DNA of 64,000 nucleotides, from contig NZ_CP047898.1 of assembly GCF_009911795.1 (NCBI RefSeq), positions 2,108,001 to 2,172,000 on the forward strand, written 5' to 3'. Below the pieces are notes generated by a model. That model ran no database searches. It was given only the letters and a program-made list of their open reading frames with translations, and was not told where the DNA came from. This document shows, piece after piece, positions 16,637 to 25,948 of the stretch; position 1 is the first letter of the stretch; every line of letters starts with the position of its first letter. The position numbers were made by a program, and so were the translations under genes. This DNA is from Pseudarthrobacter psychrotolerans. GTDB lineage: Bacteria; Actinomycetota; Actinomycetes; Actinomycetales; Micrococcaceae.

Positions 16637-19600
16637 TGTCCCAGTCCACAGCATCCGGGCGCACCGCCGATGTTTCCTACGTCACCGACCGCGGTCCGGG
16701 TTCGGGCCGGCGGACAGCCGCCCGCTCCTGGCTGCACAGCAATGCTCCCACCCAGTCACTCAACGGCAATTGGCGCTTCCGGCTCCTGGCCGGCGCGCCC
16801 GGAACCCCCGGGGCCGGGGCGTCCTGCCCGCCGGCGAGGCTGTGGAGGGCGTCGCCGAGGAGGCCTTCGATGACTCGTCATGGGACGAGATCGCCGTCCC
16901 GGCGCACTGGGTGCTGGAAGGCGACGGGCGCTATGGGCGGCCGATCTACACGAATGTGCGTTTTCCCTTCCCCACCGATACACCCAATGCCCCTGATGAG
17001 AATCCCACCGGCGACTACCGGCGCAACTTTGAACTGCCGGAGGCCTGGACCGAAGCCGAGCGGATCCTGCTGCGGTTCGACGGCGTCGAATCGCGGTACA
17101 AGATATGGGTCAATGGGGTGCCGATCGGGGTCGGCGTCGGGAGCCGGCTGGCTCAGGAGTTCGACGTAACCGATGCCGTGCGCCCGGGGACGAATGTGGT
17201 GGCGGTCCGCGTGCACCAGTGGTCGGCGTCGAGCTACCTCGAAGACCAGGACCAGTGGTGGCTGCCTGGCATCTTCCGCGACGTGACGCTCCAGGCGCGG
17301 CCGGCAGGCGGCATCGACGACGTCTGGCTGCGCACCTCGTTCAGCGGCTCCGGTGATTCCGGCGCCGCCACAATTGACCCTGAAATCACGGCAAACGGTG
17401 CCGCTTTCCCGGTGACGCTGTCCGTTCCGGAGCTGGGCGTGGACGTCACGTGGAACTCCGCGGCGGATGTTGCCCCGGTGGGGATCGACGCCGTCGAACC
17501 GTGGTCTGCAGAGATCCCGCGGCTGTATGACGCAACGGTGAGCAGCGCAACCGAAACGCTCTCCCTCCGGCTAGGGTTCCGCACCGTGGAAATCGTCGGG
17601 GACCGCTTTCTGGTGAACGGCCGGCGCGTGGTGTTCCACGGGATGAACCGGCATGAGACCCATCCCGACCGGGGCCGCGTCTTCGACGAAGAGTTTGCCC
17701 GCGCCGATCTGGCCCTTATGAAGCAGTTCAACGTCAATGCGATCCGCACCAGCCACTATCCCCCGCATCCGCGGCTTCTGGACCTTGCCGATGAAATGGG
17801 GTTCTGGGTGGTGCTTGAGTGCGACCTCGAAACGCACGGATTCCATGCCCAGCAATGGGCCGGCAATCCCAGTGACGATCCCGCCTGGCGCGAAGCCTTT
17901 GTGGACCGCATCGAGCGCACCATCGAGCGCGACAAGAACCACCCCTCCATTGTCATGTGGTCGCTGGGCAACGAGGCCGGTACGGGCGCCAACCTCGCCG
18001 CAATGGCCGCGTGGGCCCATGCCCGCGACACCGGACGCCCCGTGCACTATGAGGGCGATTACAGCGGCGCCTACACGGACGTCTATTCGCGGATGTACTC
18101 CTCTGTCCCCGAGACTGAGGCGATCGGACGGGACGACTCCGGCTCTCTGCTGCTCGGCTGTTCCGCCGCCGAGTCGGCACGCCAGCGGACCAAACCCTTC
18201 ATCCTGTGCGAGTACGTTCATGCGATGGGCAACGGCCCCGGCGCCATCGACCAGTATGAGGACCTCGTTGACCGCTACCCACGGCTGCACGGTGGTTTCG
18301 TCTGGGAATGGCGCGACCACGGCATCCGTACACGCACGGAGGACGGAACCGAGTTCTTCGCCTATGGCGGCGATTTCAACGAAGTCATCCACGACGGCAA
18401 CTTCGTCATGGACGGAATGGTCCTCTCCGATTCGACGCCGAGCCCTGGACTGTTCGAATACAAGCAGATCGTGGCGCCGATCCGTTTGGGCTTCGGCACC
18501 GAGGTGCCCGTTGGAACAGCGTCCGAGGGCGGTGCGCGGCGATTCATCACAGTCGCCAACCTGCGGCACTCGGCGGACGCGTCCGACGTCGTGTTCCAGT
18601 GGCGGACGGAGGCGGATGGGGTCCGTAGCGACTCGGGCGAACTGGCAGTGTCCGGAACGTCGGGCAGGGCCCTTGCGGCCGGCGAATCAGTGACCCTCGC
18701 GCTACCGGAGTTCGCCGTCTCAGGCAACGGCGAGCACTGGCTCACCCTCGAAGCCGTTCTCGGCAAGGACACCGACTGGGCCCCGGCCGGGCACGTTATT
18801 TCAGCGGCCCAGCTGGATCTCTCGGCGCCGGCGGCGTCAGTTCAGGCGCCGCGCCCTATGGCTTCCGCCGGCAGGACCGGTTCCTCAGGTGCCGGTTCCG
18901 TGGGTGCCGGTTCCTCGAAGACCGGTTCCTCGGGAACCGGAACGGTGAACCTCGGTCCCGCGGTCTTCGAGGAGGGCCGCCTTCTGTCGCTTGGCGGCCT
19001 GTCGGTAGCCGGTCCCCGCTTGGAGCTCTGGCGCGCACCGACGGACAACGACGGCGGAGCGGGCCGCGGCAGTTACGATCTCGGCGACCCCTGGCTGAAC
19101 AACGGAAACGGTGTTCCGGCCCCGACGTCGGCCTCGGTGTGGCGGACAGCAGGCCTGGACCGCCTGACTGCCCGGGTGGAAAAGATCTCGGCGAACGATT
19201 CAGGCGTGGCGGTCCGGACACGGTACGCGCCGGCGGACAGCGCCGACTCTGTGACGGTCGAAGAGCAGTGGGAGCTCGCGGATGGGGAGCTGTGGCTGCG
19301 CCTGGACATCCTTCCCAGCGCCGGCTGGGACATGGTCTGGCCGCGGATCGGGGTCAGGTTCGATCTGCCCGGCTCCGTCGACGGCGCCTCCTGGTTTGGC
19401 GCGGGGCCGCGGGAATCGTATCCGGACAGCATGCACGCGGCACTGATCGGGCGGTATTCGGCAGCAATCGACGACCTCACAGTTGCGTACGCGAAGCCCC
19501 AGGAGAGCGGGCACCGCAGTGCCGTGCGTTCACTCGACCTGAACAATGCGGGGGCGCCCTGGCTGAAGATCGACATACTGGCGGATGCCCGCGGGCGCCG

Positions 19601-19811
19601 GCCCGGTTTCACCTTGGCCCGTCACACCGCACAGGAGATCAGCGCCGCGGCCCATCCCCACGAGTTGCCCCAGAGTGAGCACAGCTACCTCTACCTGGAC
19701 GCTGCCCAGCATGGTTTGGGTTCACGGGCGTGCGGCCCGGACGTCTGGCCGGACTTCGCGCTTCGTCCGGAGGCCCGCACGCTGACGCTGCGCATCGGGA
19801 CCGCCGGGTAG
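16636..19811 (+). CDS. lacZ: Beta-galactosidase, glycoside hydrolase family 2 (frameshifted as read)
   Basis: A large LacZ-type enzyme of about 1,058 residues that splits beta-galactosides in the cytosol. Visible parts are the sugar-binding domain (YKIWVNGVPIG), the TIM barrel with acid/base Glu in MWSLGNEAGTGAN (about residue 447), nucleophile Glu in CEYVHAMGNGPG (about residue 526), and the C-terminal small-chain domain opening with APTDNDGG. As written, the frame breaks near 16805-16815: after LLAGAPGTP one base is missing in CCCCCGGGG before GRGVLPAGEAVEG. A Gly/Ser/Thr-rich linker lies before the last domain. It is the last gene of the importer operon. No signal peptide is visible, so substrate is imported first. 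Confidence 0.9.
18877..18936 (+). repeat. 15-bp tandem repeat coding the lacZ linker
   Basis: CCGGTTCC recurs at 18877, 18892, 18907 and 18922, an exact 15-base period, encoding a Gly-Ser-Ser/Thr/Ala linker between the catalytic part and the C-terminal domain. Since the unit is five codons, changes in copy number would alter linker length without breaking the frame. Confidence 0.75.
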
Positions 19812-19815
19812 CCGC

Positions 19816-19872
19816 CGAGATGGCATTTCGCGGCAGTGTTCGTCTCCGCGACTGCCGCGAAATGCCATCTCG
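19816..19872. repeat. Palindrome family A, copy 1 (57 bp)
   Basis: Two perfect 22-base arms (CGAGATGGCATTTCGCGGCAGT and its complement, 19816-19837 and 19851-19872) surround a 13-base loop. It begins four bases after the lacZ stop and ends 17 bases before the stop of the convergent MFS gene. A hairpin here could terminate both transcripts, though no T-run follows on either side. The same architecture recurs at 38497-38553. Confidence 0.85.
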
Positions 19873-19889
19873 ACGCGTTCCGGACGTAG

Positions 19890-21215
19890 TTACGCCACCG
19901 CTGCCGGGACGGGTTCCTTGGATGTTTTGTCCTTGCGGATGGTCGCGCTGATCACTGCGGCGATGGTGCACATGGCCGCCGCGCCGAACCAGGCGTAGGT
20001 GTACTGGCCGGTGGCGTCCCGGATGACGCCGGCGCCGAGGGCAGCAGCGGCCGCGCCCAGCTGGTGGGCCGCGAACACCCAGCCGAACACCACGCTGCCG
20101 TCTGCGCCGAACGTCTTCCGGCAGATCGCGGCGGTGGGCGGCACAGTCGCCACCCAGTCCAGGCCGTAGATCACCACAAAAACAATCATGCTCGGCTGGA
20201 TGGTGGCGCTCAGGAGCAGCGGCAGCACCAGCAGGCCGATCCCCCGGAACTGGTAGTAGACGGCCAGCAGGATCTTGGGGTTGTACCGGTCGGTCAGCCA
20301 GCCTGAGGCGATGGTGCCCACGATGTCAAAGATCCCGACGACGGCGAGCAGTCCGGCCGCGGTGGTTTCGGGCATGCCGTGGTCGTGGGCGGAGGGGATG
20401 AAGTGGGTGCCGATCAGCCCGTTCGTGGTTGCGCCGCAGATCGCAAAACCTGCCACCAGCGCCCAGAACGTCCGCACTTTGCTGGCCCGCTTGAGCACCT
20501 GGAGGGCGCGCACCGCGGCGTTGCTGCTCCGCCCGCTGTCCACGGCGTCCGCTGCCGCGGCAGCGGACGCAGCCGTTCCCTCCTCAGGGGCCGTTTCACC
20601 GTAAGGCAAGGCGCCGACGTCGGCCGGTGAGTTCTTGAGGAACTTCAGCACCAGCGGCACCACCGCCAGCGCGCCGGCGGCGATCAGCAGCGAGGCCTGC
20701 CGCCAGCCCGGATCCTGGGCCAGCAAGGCGATGAACGGCAGGAAGACCAGCTGGCCCGCGGCACTGCCGGCGGTGAGGATGCCGATCACCAGGCCCCGGC
20801 TCTTGGAGAACCAGGTGTTGGCGATGGTGGCGGCGAAGACTAGCGCCATGGACCCTGTGCCGAGCCCAATCAACAGGCCCCAGGTCAGGAGGATCTGCCA
20901 GGACTGGTTGACCAGCACCGTGAGCGCGCTGCCGGCGCCGATCAGCACGAGGGCGGTGGCGGTGACGGCCCGGATCCCGAACTTTTCCATCAGGGCCGCG
21001 GCGAAGGGGGCGGTCAGGCCAAACAGCACCAGGTTGATGCTGACGGCTGCGGACAGAACGGTAGTGGACCAGCCGAACTCCTGCTGCAGGGGCACCATCA
21101 GCACACCGGGAGCGGCACGGAATCCGGCGGCTCCCACCAAGGCCAGGAAGGCGACGGCCGCGACGGTCCACGCGGGGTGCAGTCGGCGCCGGCGGGTTGT
21201 TTCGGTGGCGCTCAT
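19890..21215 (-). CDS. MFS transporter (monocarboxylate/OFA-like)
   Basis: A 441-residue major facilitator protein with twelve predicted helices. The N-terminal half has PGVLMVPLQQEFGWSTTVLSAAVSINLVLFG and a GLVIGILTAGSAAGQLVFLP helix resembling the oxalate/formate and monocarboxylate antiporter group. A hydrophilic linker of about 60 residues, rich in Ala, Glu and Asp, separates the halves. I chose ATG 21215 (MSATETTRRR), which overlaps the TGA of the HxlR gene by four bases. The regulator and transporter therefore form one operon, and HxlR probably controls this transporter. Whether it imports or exports is not evident. Confidence 0.87.
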   Translation of the reverse strand: MSATETTRRRRLHPAWTVAAVAFLALVGAAGFRAAPGVLMVPLQQEFGWSTTVLSAAVSINLVLFGLTAPFAAALMEKFGIRAVTATALVLIGAGSALTVLVNQSWQILLTWGLLIGLGTGSMALVFAATIANTWFSKSRGLVIGILTAGSAAGQLVFLPFIALLAQDPGWRQASLLIAAGALAVVPLVLKFLKNSPADVGALPYGETAPEEGTAASAAAAADAVDSGRSSNAAVRALQVLKRASKVRTFWALVAGFAICGATTNGLIGTHFIPSAHDHGMPETTAAGLLAVVGIFDIVGTIASGWLTDRYNPKILLAVYYQFRGIGLLVLPLLLSATIQPSMIVFVVIYGLDWVATVPPTAAICRKTFGADGSVVFGWVFAAHQLGAAAAALGAGVIRDATGQYTYAWFGAAAMCTIAAVISATIRKDKTSKEPVPAAVA

Positions 21216-21700
21216 GCGGCGGTGGCCAGTTGCACGGGCGCGTCCGTCCGGGTGAGGCTGTGCCAGCTCGTGTTGGCGGCCGTCAGCCGCTCCCCGCAGC
21301 CGGTGCAGGTGTCCGCGGAGCCGGTCCGCTGGCCGCAGCCGGAGTGGATGACGTACATGTGGGCCAGGTCCGAGGGTGCCGGGAGGTGCTTTTCCGCCCA
21401 CATAACCACGGCGTTCAGGACGGGGAGGGCATCCTCACCCTTCGGGGTCAGGACGTACTCCTGGCGGGTACGGCCGCCGTCGTCGTACGCCTTCTTCTCA
21501 AGCAGTCCCGACTCCACCAGACCCGCCAGGCGCCTGGTGAGCACCGAGTCCGCGACGGCGAGCCGGGACTTCATGGCGTCGAAGCGCCCGTTGCCGAAAA
21601 AGACCTCGCGGAGCACAAGCATGCTCCAGGGGTCACCCAAAATGTCGAGACCTCGTGCCATGCTGCAGTTGCGCTGGGACCAGTCGGAGCGGAGTACCAT
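21212..21700 (-). CDS. HxlR-family transcriptional regulator with C-terminal zinc-ribbon-like tail
   Basis: The 162-residue protein has the HxlR winged helix: CSMARGLDILGDPWSMLVLREVFFG, then FDAMKSRLAVADSVLTRRLAGLVESGLLEKK. The usual HxlR ends near residue 110, but here about 40 more residues follow with four cysteines in HSGCGQRTGSADTCTGCGE, which looks like a small metal-binding or redox-sensing knuckle. It is the first gene of a two-gene operon with the MFS transporter. Directly upstream of its ATG is an inverted repeat suited to autoregulation. Confidence 0.88.
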   Translation of the reverse strand: MVLRSDWSQRNCSMARGLDILGDPWSMLVLREVFFGNGRFDAMKSRLAVADSVLTRRLAGLVESGLLEKKAYDDGGRTRQEYVLTPKGEDALPVLNAVVMWAEKHLPAPSDLAHMYVIHSGCGQRTGSADTCTGCGERLTAANTSWHSLTRTDAPVQLATAA

Positions 21701-21703
21701 AAA

Positions 21704-21742
21704 GGCACCCTAGCTAACTTTCTTGAAGAAAGCCAGGGTGCC
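21704..21742. promoter_or_regulatory. Nested inverted repeat before hxlR: operator and/or metB terminator
   Basis: An inner perfect repeat CTTTCTT, G, AAGAAAG (21718-21732) is enclosed by outer arms GGCACCCT (21704-21711) and AGGGTGCC (21735-21742). It lies four bases before the HxlR start and 34 bases after the metB stop. On the minus strand it is followed by TTTA, so it may serve as a metB terminator, an HxlR operator, or both. Confidence 0.55.
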
Positions 21743-21753
21743 CGCGGTTGGAA

Positions 21754-21785
21754 CGGTGCTACTTGAGGCGCGGTGCTACTTGAGG
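21754..21785. repeat. 17-bp-period tandem duplication at the metB 3' end
   Basis: CGGTGCTACTTGAGG occurs at 21754-21768 and 21771-21785. The second copy contains the last codons and stop of metB on the minus strand; the first is a duplicate outside the gene. It appears to be a simple slippage event. Confidence 0.75.
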
Positions 21786-22939
21786 AAGGTGAAGGCCCGC
21801 TCCAGGTCGGCGATGAGGTCTTCCACGTCCTCGATGCCGCAGGAGAGCCGGATCAGGTTGACGGGAACAGCCAGTTCCGTGCCCTTGACCGATGCGTGGG
21901 TCATCTCCGACGGGTAGTTCATCAGTGATTCGATGCCGCCCAGGGATTCCGCCAGCGTGAACACGGACGTGTTTTCCGCGACCGTGCGGGCCGCTGCCTC
22001 GCCGCCCTTGAACTGGACGGACACCATGCCGCCGAACTTCTTCATCTGCTTCTTGGCCAGCGCGTGGCCGGGGTGGGAGGGCAGGCCCGGGTACAGGACG
22101 GCCTCCACCTCGGGACGCTCCAACAGCCATTCGGCCACGGCCTGGCCATTGTCGCTGTGCCGGTCCATGCGCACGCCGAGCGTCTTCAGGCCGCGGGTAG
22201 TGAGGAACGCGTCCATGGGGCCGGACACCGCACCCACGGCAAACTGCACAAAGCCGATCTTCTCCGCGAGTTCCGCGTCGTTGACCACAACGGCACCGCC
22301 CACCACGTCGGAGTGCCCGCCGATGTACTTGGTGGTGGAGTGAACCACGACGTCGGCACCCAGGGCGAGCGGGTTCTGCAGGTAGGGCGACGCGAAGGTG
22401 TTGTCCACCACGAGGAGGGCCCCGGCGTCGTGCGCTACCGCGGCGAGCGCCTCAATATCGGTGATCTTCATCAGCGGGTTGGAGGGGGTCTCCACCCAGA
22501 CGAAGCGGGTCTTGTTCGCGGCAACGGCTTTGCGCACCGCATCCAGGTCCGCCATGTCCACGGGGGTGTTGCCGATCCCCCAGTCGCCGAGCACGCGGTT
22601 GATCAGCCGGTACGTGCCGCCGTAGGCGTCGTTGCCGAGCACGATGTGGTCCCCGGGCCGGGTCAGCGCCCGGATCAGGGAGTCCTCCGCCGCGAGGCCG
22701 GAGCTGAAGGAGAAGGCGTGGGACCCGCCTTCGAGGGCCGCGAGCTGCTCCTGCAGGGCATCACGCGTGGGGTTGGTGCCGCGGCCGTATTCGTAACCGT
22801 CACGGAGCCCGCCGATGCCGTCCTGGGCATAGGTGGAGCTGAAGTGCACGGGCGGGACCACGGCGCCGGTGCGGGGCTCGAAGGCCTGGCCGGCGTGGAC
22901 GGCGCGCGTGTTGAAACCCTGGTTTTCAGAAACAGACAT
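21776..22939 (-). CDS. metB: Cystathionine gamma-synthase / gamma-lyase family enzyme
   Basis: A 387-residue PLP enzyme of the Cys/Met metabolism family. It should join an activated homoserine to cysteine, or run the reverse gamma-lyase step when paired with cystathionine beta-synthase. Visible signatures are YEYGRGTNPTRDALQEQLAALEGG, the aspartate in LLVVDNTFASPYLQNPL, and the PLP lysine in VHSTTKYIGGHSD. The C terminus has LIRLSCGIEDVEDLIADL. A good ribosome-binding site (AAAGGAAC) precedes the ATG. It lies 13 bases after the cbs gene, so the two form a transsulfuration operon. Synthase and lyase activities cannot be told apart from the sequence alone. Confidence 0.92.
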   Translation of the reverse strand: MSVSENQGFNTRAVHAGQAFEPRTGAVVPPVHFSSTYAQDGIGGLRDGYEYGRGTNPTRDALQEQLAALEGGSHAFSFSSGLAAEDSLIRALTRPGDHIVLGNDAYGGTYRLINRVLGDWGIGNTPVDMADLDAVRKAVAANKTRFVWVETPSNPLMKITDIEALAAVAHDAGALLVVDNTFASPYLQNPLALGADVVVHSTTKYIGGHSDVVGGAVVVNDAELAEKIGFVQFAVGAVSGPMDAFLTTRGLKTLGVRMDRHSDNGQAVAEWLLERPEVEAVLYPGLPSHPGHALAKKQMKKFGGMVSVQFKGGEAAARTVAENTSVFTLAESLGGIESLMNYPSEMTHASVKGTELAVPVNLIRLSCGIEDVEDLIADLERAFTFLK

Positions 22940-22952
22940 GGAGTTCCTTTAG

Positions 22953-24337
22953 CTAGTTGCTGAGGTAGGCGAGGAGGTCGTGGCGGGTGAGGATTCCCAC
23001 GGGGGCGCCGACGAACGTCACCATCACGGTGTCCACGTCGGAGAGCAGCTCGCGGGCTGCGGAGATGGTTTCCAGCGAGCCGATGACCGGCAGGCGGGGC
23101 CCCATGTGCTCGGAGATCTTGTCCGTCAGCTTGGCTTCGCCGCGGAACAGTTTGGAGGTCAGGCTGCGCTCATCCACGGCGCCGAGGACCTCGCCCATCA
23201 CCACGGGCGGTTCCTGCGAGAGGACCGGGATGTGGCTGACACCGAACTCGTTCATGATGTTGATGACGTCGCGGACGGTCTCGTTGGGGTGGATGTGGAC
23301 CAGGTCCGGCAGCTCGCCGTTCTTGGTCTTGATGACCTCGCCCACGGACGCTTCTTCGCCGCCGGAGAGGAAGCCGTAGGAACGCATCCACTGGTCGTTG
23401 AAGATCTTGGCCAGGTAGCCGCGGCCGGAGTCCGGGAGGATGACCACCACCACGGCGCTTTCGGGGAGGTCGCGGGCGGTCTGCAGCGCAGCCACCACCG
23501 CCATGCCGGACGAGCCGCCCACCAGCAGCCCTTCCTCGCGGGCCAGCCGCCGGGTCATGGCGAAGGAATCGGCGTCGGTGACGGCGATGACGTCGTCCGG
23601 AACGGATTTGTCGTAGTTGGCCGGCCACATGTCCTCGCCCACACCCTCGACGAAGTACGGGCGCCCGGTGCCGCCGGAGTAGACCGAACCTTCGGGGTCC
23701 GCCCCGATGATCCTGACCCGGCCGCCGTCGGCCTCCGGACGGTCCGCCGAGATCTCCTTGAGGAATCGGCCGGTGCCGGTGATGGTGCCGCCGGTGCCGG
23801 CGCCGATCACGCAGTGCGTCACCAGGCCGTCCGTGTCCTGCCAGATCTCCGGTCCCGTGGTCTCGTAGTGGCTGCCGGGGGCGGCCGGGTTGGAGAACTG
23901 GTCAGGCTTATAGGCACCCGGAATTTCCGTGACGAGCCGGTCCGAGACGCTGTAGTAGCTCTGGGGCTGTCCGGGGCCACGGACGTGGGCGTGACCACGA
24001 CTTCGGCGCCATAGGCCTGAAGCACGGCGCGCTTGTCCTCGCCCACCTTGTCCGGCACCACGAAGATGCATTTGTAGCCCTTTTGCTGGGCCACGAGCGC
24101 CAGACCCACGCCGGTGTTGCCCGACGTCGGTTCAATGATGGTTCCGCCGGGCAGGAGCTTGCCGGTCCGTTCGGCCTCTTCGATCATTTTCACCGCGATG
24201 CGGTCTTTGATGGAGCCGCCTGGATTGATGTATTCCAGCTTGACCAGGACAGTGGCTTTGAGGCCTTCCGTCACGTGGTTGAGCTTGATGAGCGGCGTGT
24301 TTCCGATGAGGTCCAGGACGGACTGCGCGTACTTCAT
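22953..24337 (-). CDS. cbs: Cystathionine beta-synthase (frameshifted as read)
   Basis: A PLP enzyme of about 461 residues condensing serine (or O-acetylserine) with homocysteine. The N terminus MKYAQSVLDLIGNTPLIKLN leads to the PLP lysine in NPGGSIKDRIA, the EPTSGNTGVGLA phosphate loop, and GAGTGGTITGTGRFLKE. Two C-terminal CBS repeats follow, a possible allosteric module. As written, the frame breaks near 23962-23966: VTPTSVAPDSP needs one extra base before AGAGCTAC to read ESYYSVSDRLVTEIPG. The shift lies in a run of four Gs on the plus strand. Both halves are full quality, so a sequence error is likely. It is followed by metB. Confidence 0.9.
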
Positions 24338-24380
24338 AGGTACAAAGTTACCGCCTGCCGCCACAGGTCCGGCCCGGGGC

Positions 24381-24773
24381 TCAGCTCCCCGCCGAGGAAT
24401 CCGTCTGCCAAAGGCCCATGATGTTGCCTTCGGTGTCCTTGAAATAGGCGTAATAGCCCATGCCGGGAACGGCGTCCTTGGCCTGGGCCACGGAACCTCC
24501 CGCGGATTCGATCTGCCCCAGCGCGGCGTCCACGTCCTCCACATCGATGGTGATGATGGGGGTCTTGAGGTTCTCCGTGCGGGGGAACAGGGCCCCGTTG
24601 ATGGCCCCGGGCGCGCTGGGCATGCCTGTCTGTTCGTCCGACGGCGTGGTGATGGCTATGGTGTAATCCATCTCCTGCATGGGGGTCAGGGTCCAGCCAA
24701 ACGCGCTCTGGTAGAAGGTGTTGGCGCGTTGGTTGTCATCGGCGGGGATTTCGAAATGCACTACTCCAGCCAC
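24381..24773 (-). CDS. VOC (glyoxalase/bleomycin-resistance) family protein
   Basis: A 130-residue single-domain vicinal-oxygen-chelate protein: VVHFEIPADDNQRANTFYQSAFGW opens the first beta-alpha-beta-beta-beta unit, and GGSVAQAKDAVPGMGYYAYFKDTEGNIMGLWQ closes the second. H6 and the late E of DTEGN are likely metal-ligand positions. Members act in glyoxal detoxification, dioxygenation or drug binding; no substrate can be assigned. It lies 43 bases upstream of cbs on the same strand. Confidence 0.87.
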   Translation of the reverse strand: MAGVVHFEIPADDNQRANTFYQSAFGWTLTPMQEMDYTIAITTPSDEQTGMPSAPGAINGALFPRTENLKTPIITIDVEDVDAALGQIESAGGSVAQAKDAVPGMGYYAYFKDTEGNIMGLWQTDSSAGS

Positions 24774-24902
24774 GGCATGCTCCTTTGAATGCGGGGGAAG
24801 GCGCGGACGCCCCGCGCCACACGATGGAGTCTAGTCCTGCCATCTTCGGACTGTAAGGCCTCCGGAAGCCTCGTTGTCAGCCCACCGTGGGACCATGAAT
24901 AC

Positions 24903-25874
24903 ATGACCATTCTTGACGCCCCGGCCCGGCTTGCCGCCGCCGCCGATGCGTCCCTGCGGTGGCATCCGGACGGCCCGTACAGCCTGCACCAGACGCTGGG
25001 AACGCTCCTGCGCGGTACCGGAGATCCGTCGTTTTCGTTCCGGCCGGACGGGCTCTGGACGGCGTTTACGGCGCCGGACGGCCCGGTCACGCTGCGCCTC
25101 ACTGCTGCTGCGGATGGGGCTGTTGATGCCCAGGCCTGGGGTCCCGGTTCCGCCGCCGGGCTCGCCGGTGTGCCCCGGCTCCTGGGCGCCGAGGACGACT
25201 GGTCGGCGTTTGACGAGCCCGCCTTCCAGGCCACGCTCCCCCGGCTGGTCCGTGACGCCCGACGCCGGAACCTGGCTGTCCGGCTGCCCTCCACCGGGCG
25301 GGTGGTTGATTGCCTCGTGCCCACCATCCTCGAGCAGAGGGTGACCGTCATTGAGGCCCGCCGCGGCTACCGGTACCTGATGTACCGGTTCGGCGCACCG
25401 GCTCCGGCGGCCGGAAGCGCCGCGCCGGAAGGACTGCGCCTCCAGCCCACCCCTGAGCAGTGGCTGCGCATCCCCTCCTGGGAATGGCACCAGGCCGGAG
25501 TGGGACCCCAGCGTTCGGCGACCGTCATGCGGGCCCTGCGATCCGCCGTCGCGCTTGAACGGCTGGCGGCCTTGCCGGCTTCGGAGGCGGCAGCAAAGCT
25601 GCAGGTGATTCCCGGCATAGGGGTGTGGACCGCGGCCGAAGTGGTGCAGCGGACCCACGGCTGCCCGGACTCCATCGCGGTGGGCGACTACCACCTCGCC
25701 GCTTATGTGGGCGCCGCCCTTACCGGCCGCCGGACGGACGACGCCGGCATGCTGGCCCTGCTTGAGCCGTGGACCGGGCACCGGCAGCGGGTGGTCCGCA
25801 TGATCGGGCTGAGCGGCTTCCGTAAACCCACCTTCGGGCCGCGGATGACCATCCAGGACCACCGCAGGCACTGA
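24903..25874 (+). CDS. DNA-3-methyladenine glycosylase family (HhH-GPD) protein
   Basis: A 323-residue AlkA-like base-excision repair enzyme. The N-terminal 190 residues resemble the AlkA N domain. The helix-hairpin-helix reads LQVIPGIGVWTAAEVVQRTHG around residues 236-256, followed by SIAVGDYHLAAYVG with the catalytic aspartate of the GPD loop. No Cys-cluster is present, so it is not an EndoIII/MutY type. I chose ATG 24903 (MTILDAPARLA); upstream in-frame sequence is non-family. The convergent nuclease gene ends 75 bases away, with palindrome B1 between them. Confidence 0.88.
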   Translation: MTILDAPARLAAAADASLRWHPDGPYSLHQTLGTLLRGTGDPSFSFRPDGLWTAFTAPDGPVTLRLTAAADGAVDAQAWGPGSAAGLAGVPRLLGAEDDWSAFDEPAFQATLPRLVRDARRRNLAVRLPSTGRVVDCLVPTILEQRVTVIEARRGYRYLMYRFGAPAPAAGSAAPEGLRLQPTPEQWLRIPSWEWHQAGVGPQRSATVMRALRSAVALERLAALPASEAAAKLQVIPGIGVWTAAEVVQRTHGCPDSIAVGDYHLAAYVGAALTGRRTDDAGMLALLEPWTGHRQRVVRMIGLSGFRKPTFGPRMTIQDHRRH

Positions 25875-25883
25875 GCGCCGGAG

Positions 25884-25946
25884 CAACGCGGGGTCACTTA
25901 GCGCCCATGCGGGACGCCAACATGGGCGCTAAGTGACCCCGCGTTG
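25884..25946. repeat. Palindrome family B, copy 1 (63 bp)
   Basis: Perfect 25-base arms at 25884-25908 and 25922-25946 enclose a 13-base loop. The left arm begins CAACGCGGGGTCACTTAGCG. It starts ten bases after the glycosylase stop and ends three bases before the nuclease stop. The second copy lies just beyond the other end of the nuclease gene, on the same strand sense. Confidence 0.92.
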
Positions 25947-25948
25947 GA

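Noticed and set aside
17571..18569. 332-codon minus-strand frame within lacZ
   Set aside because: Antisense to the catalytic barrel of LacZ, which is clearly coding; no recognisable domain.
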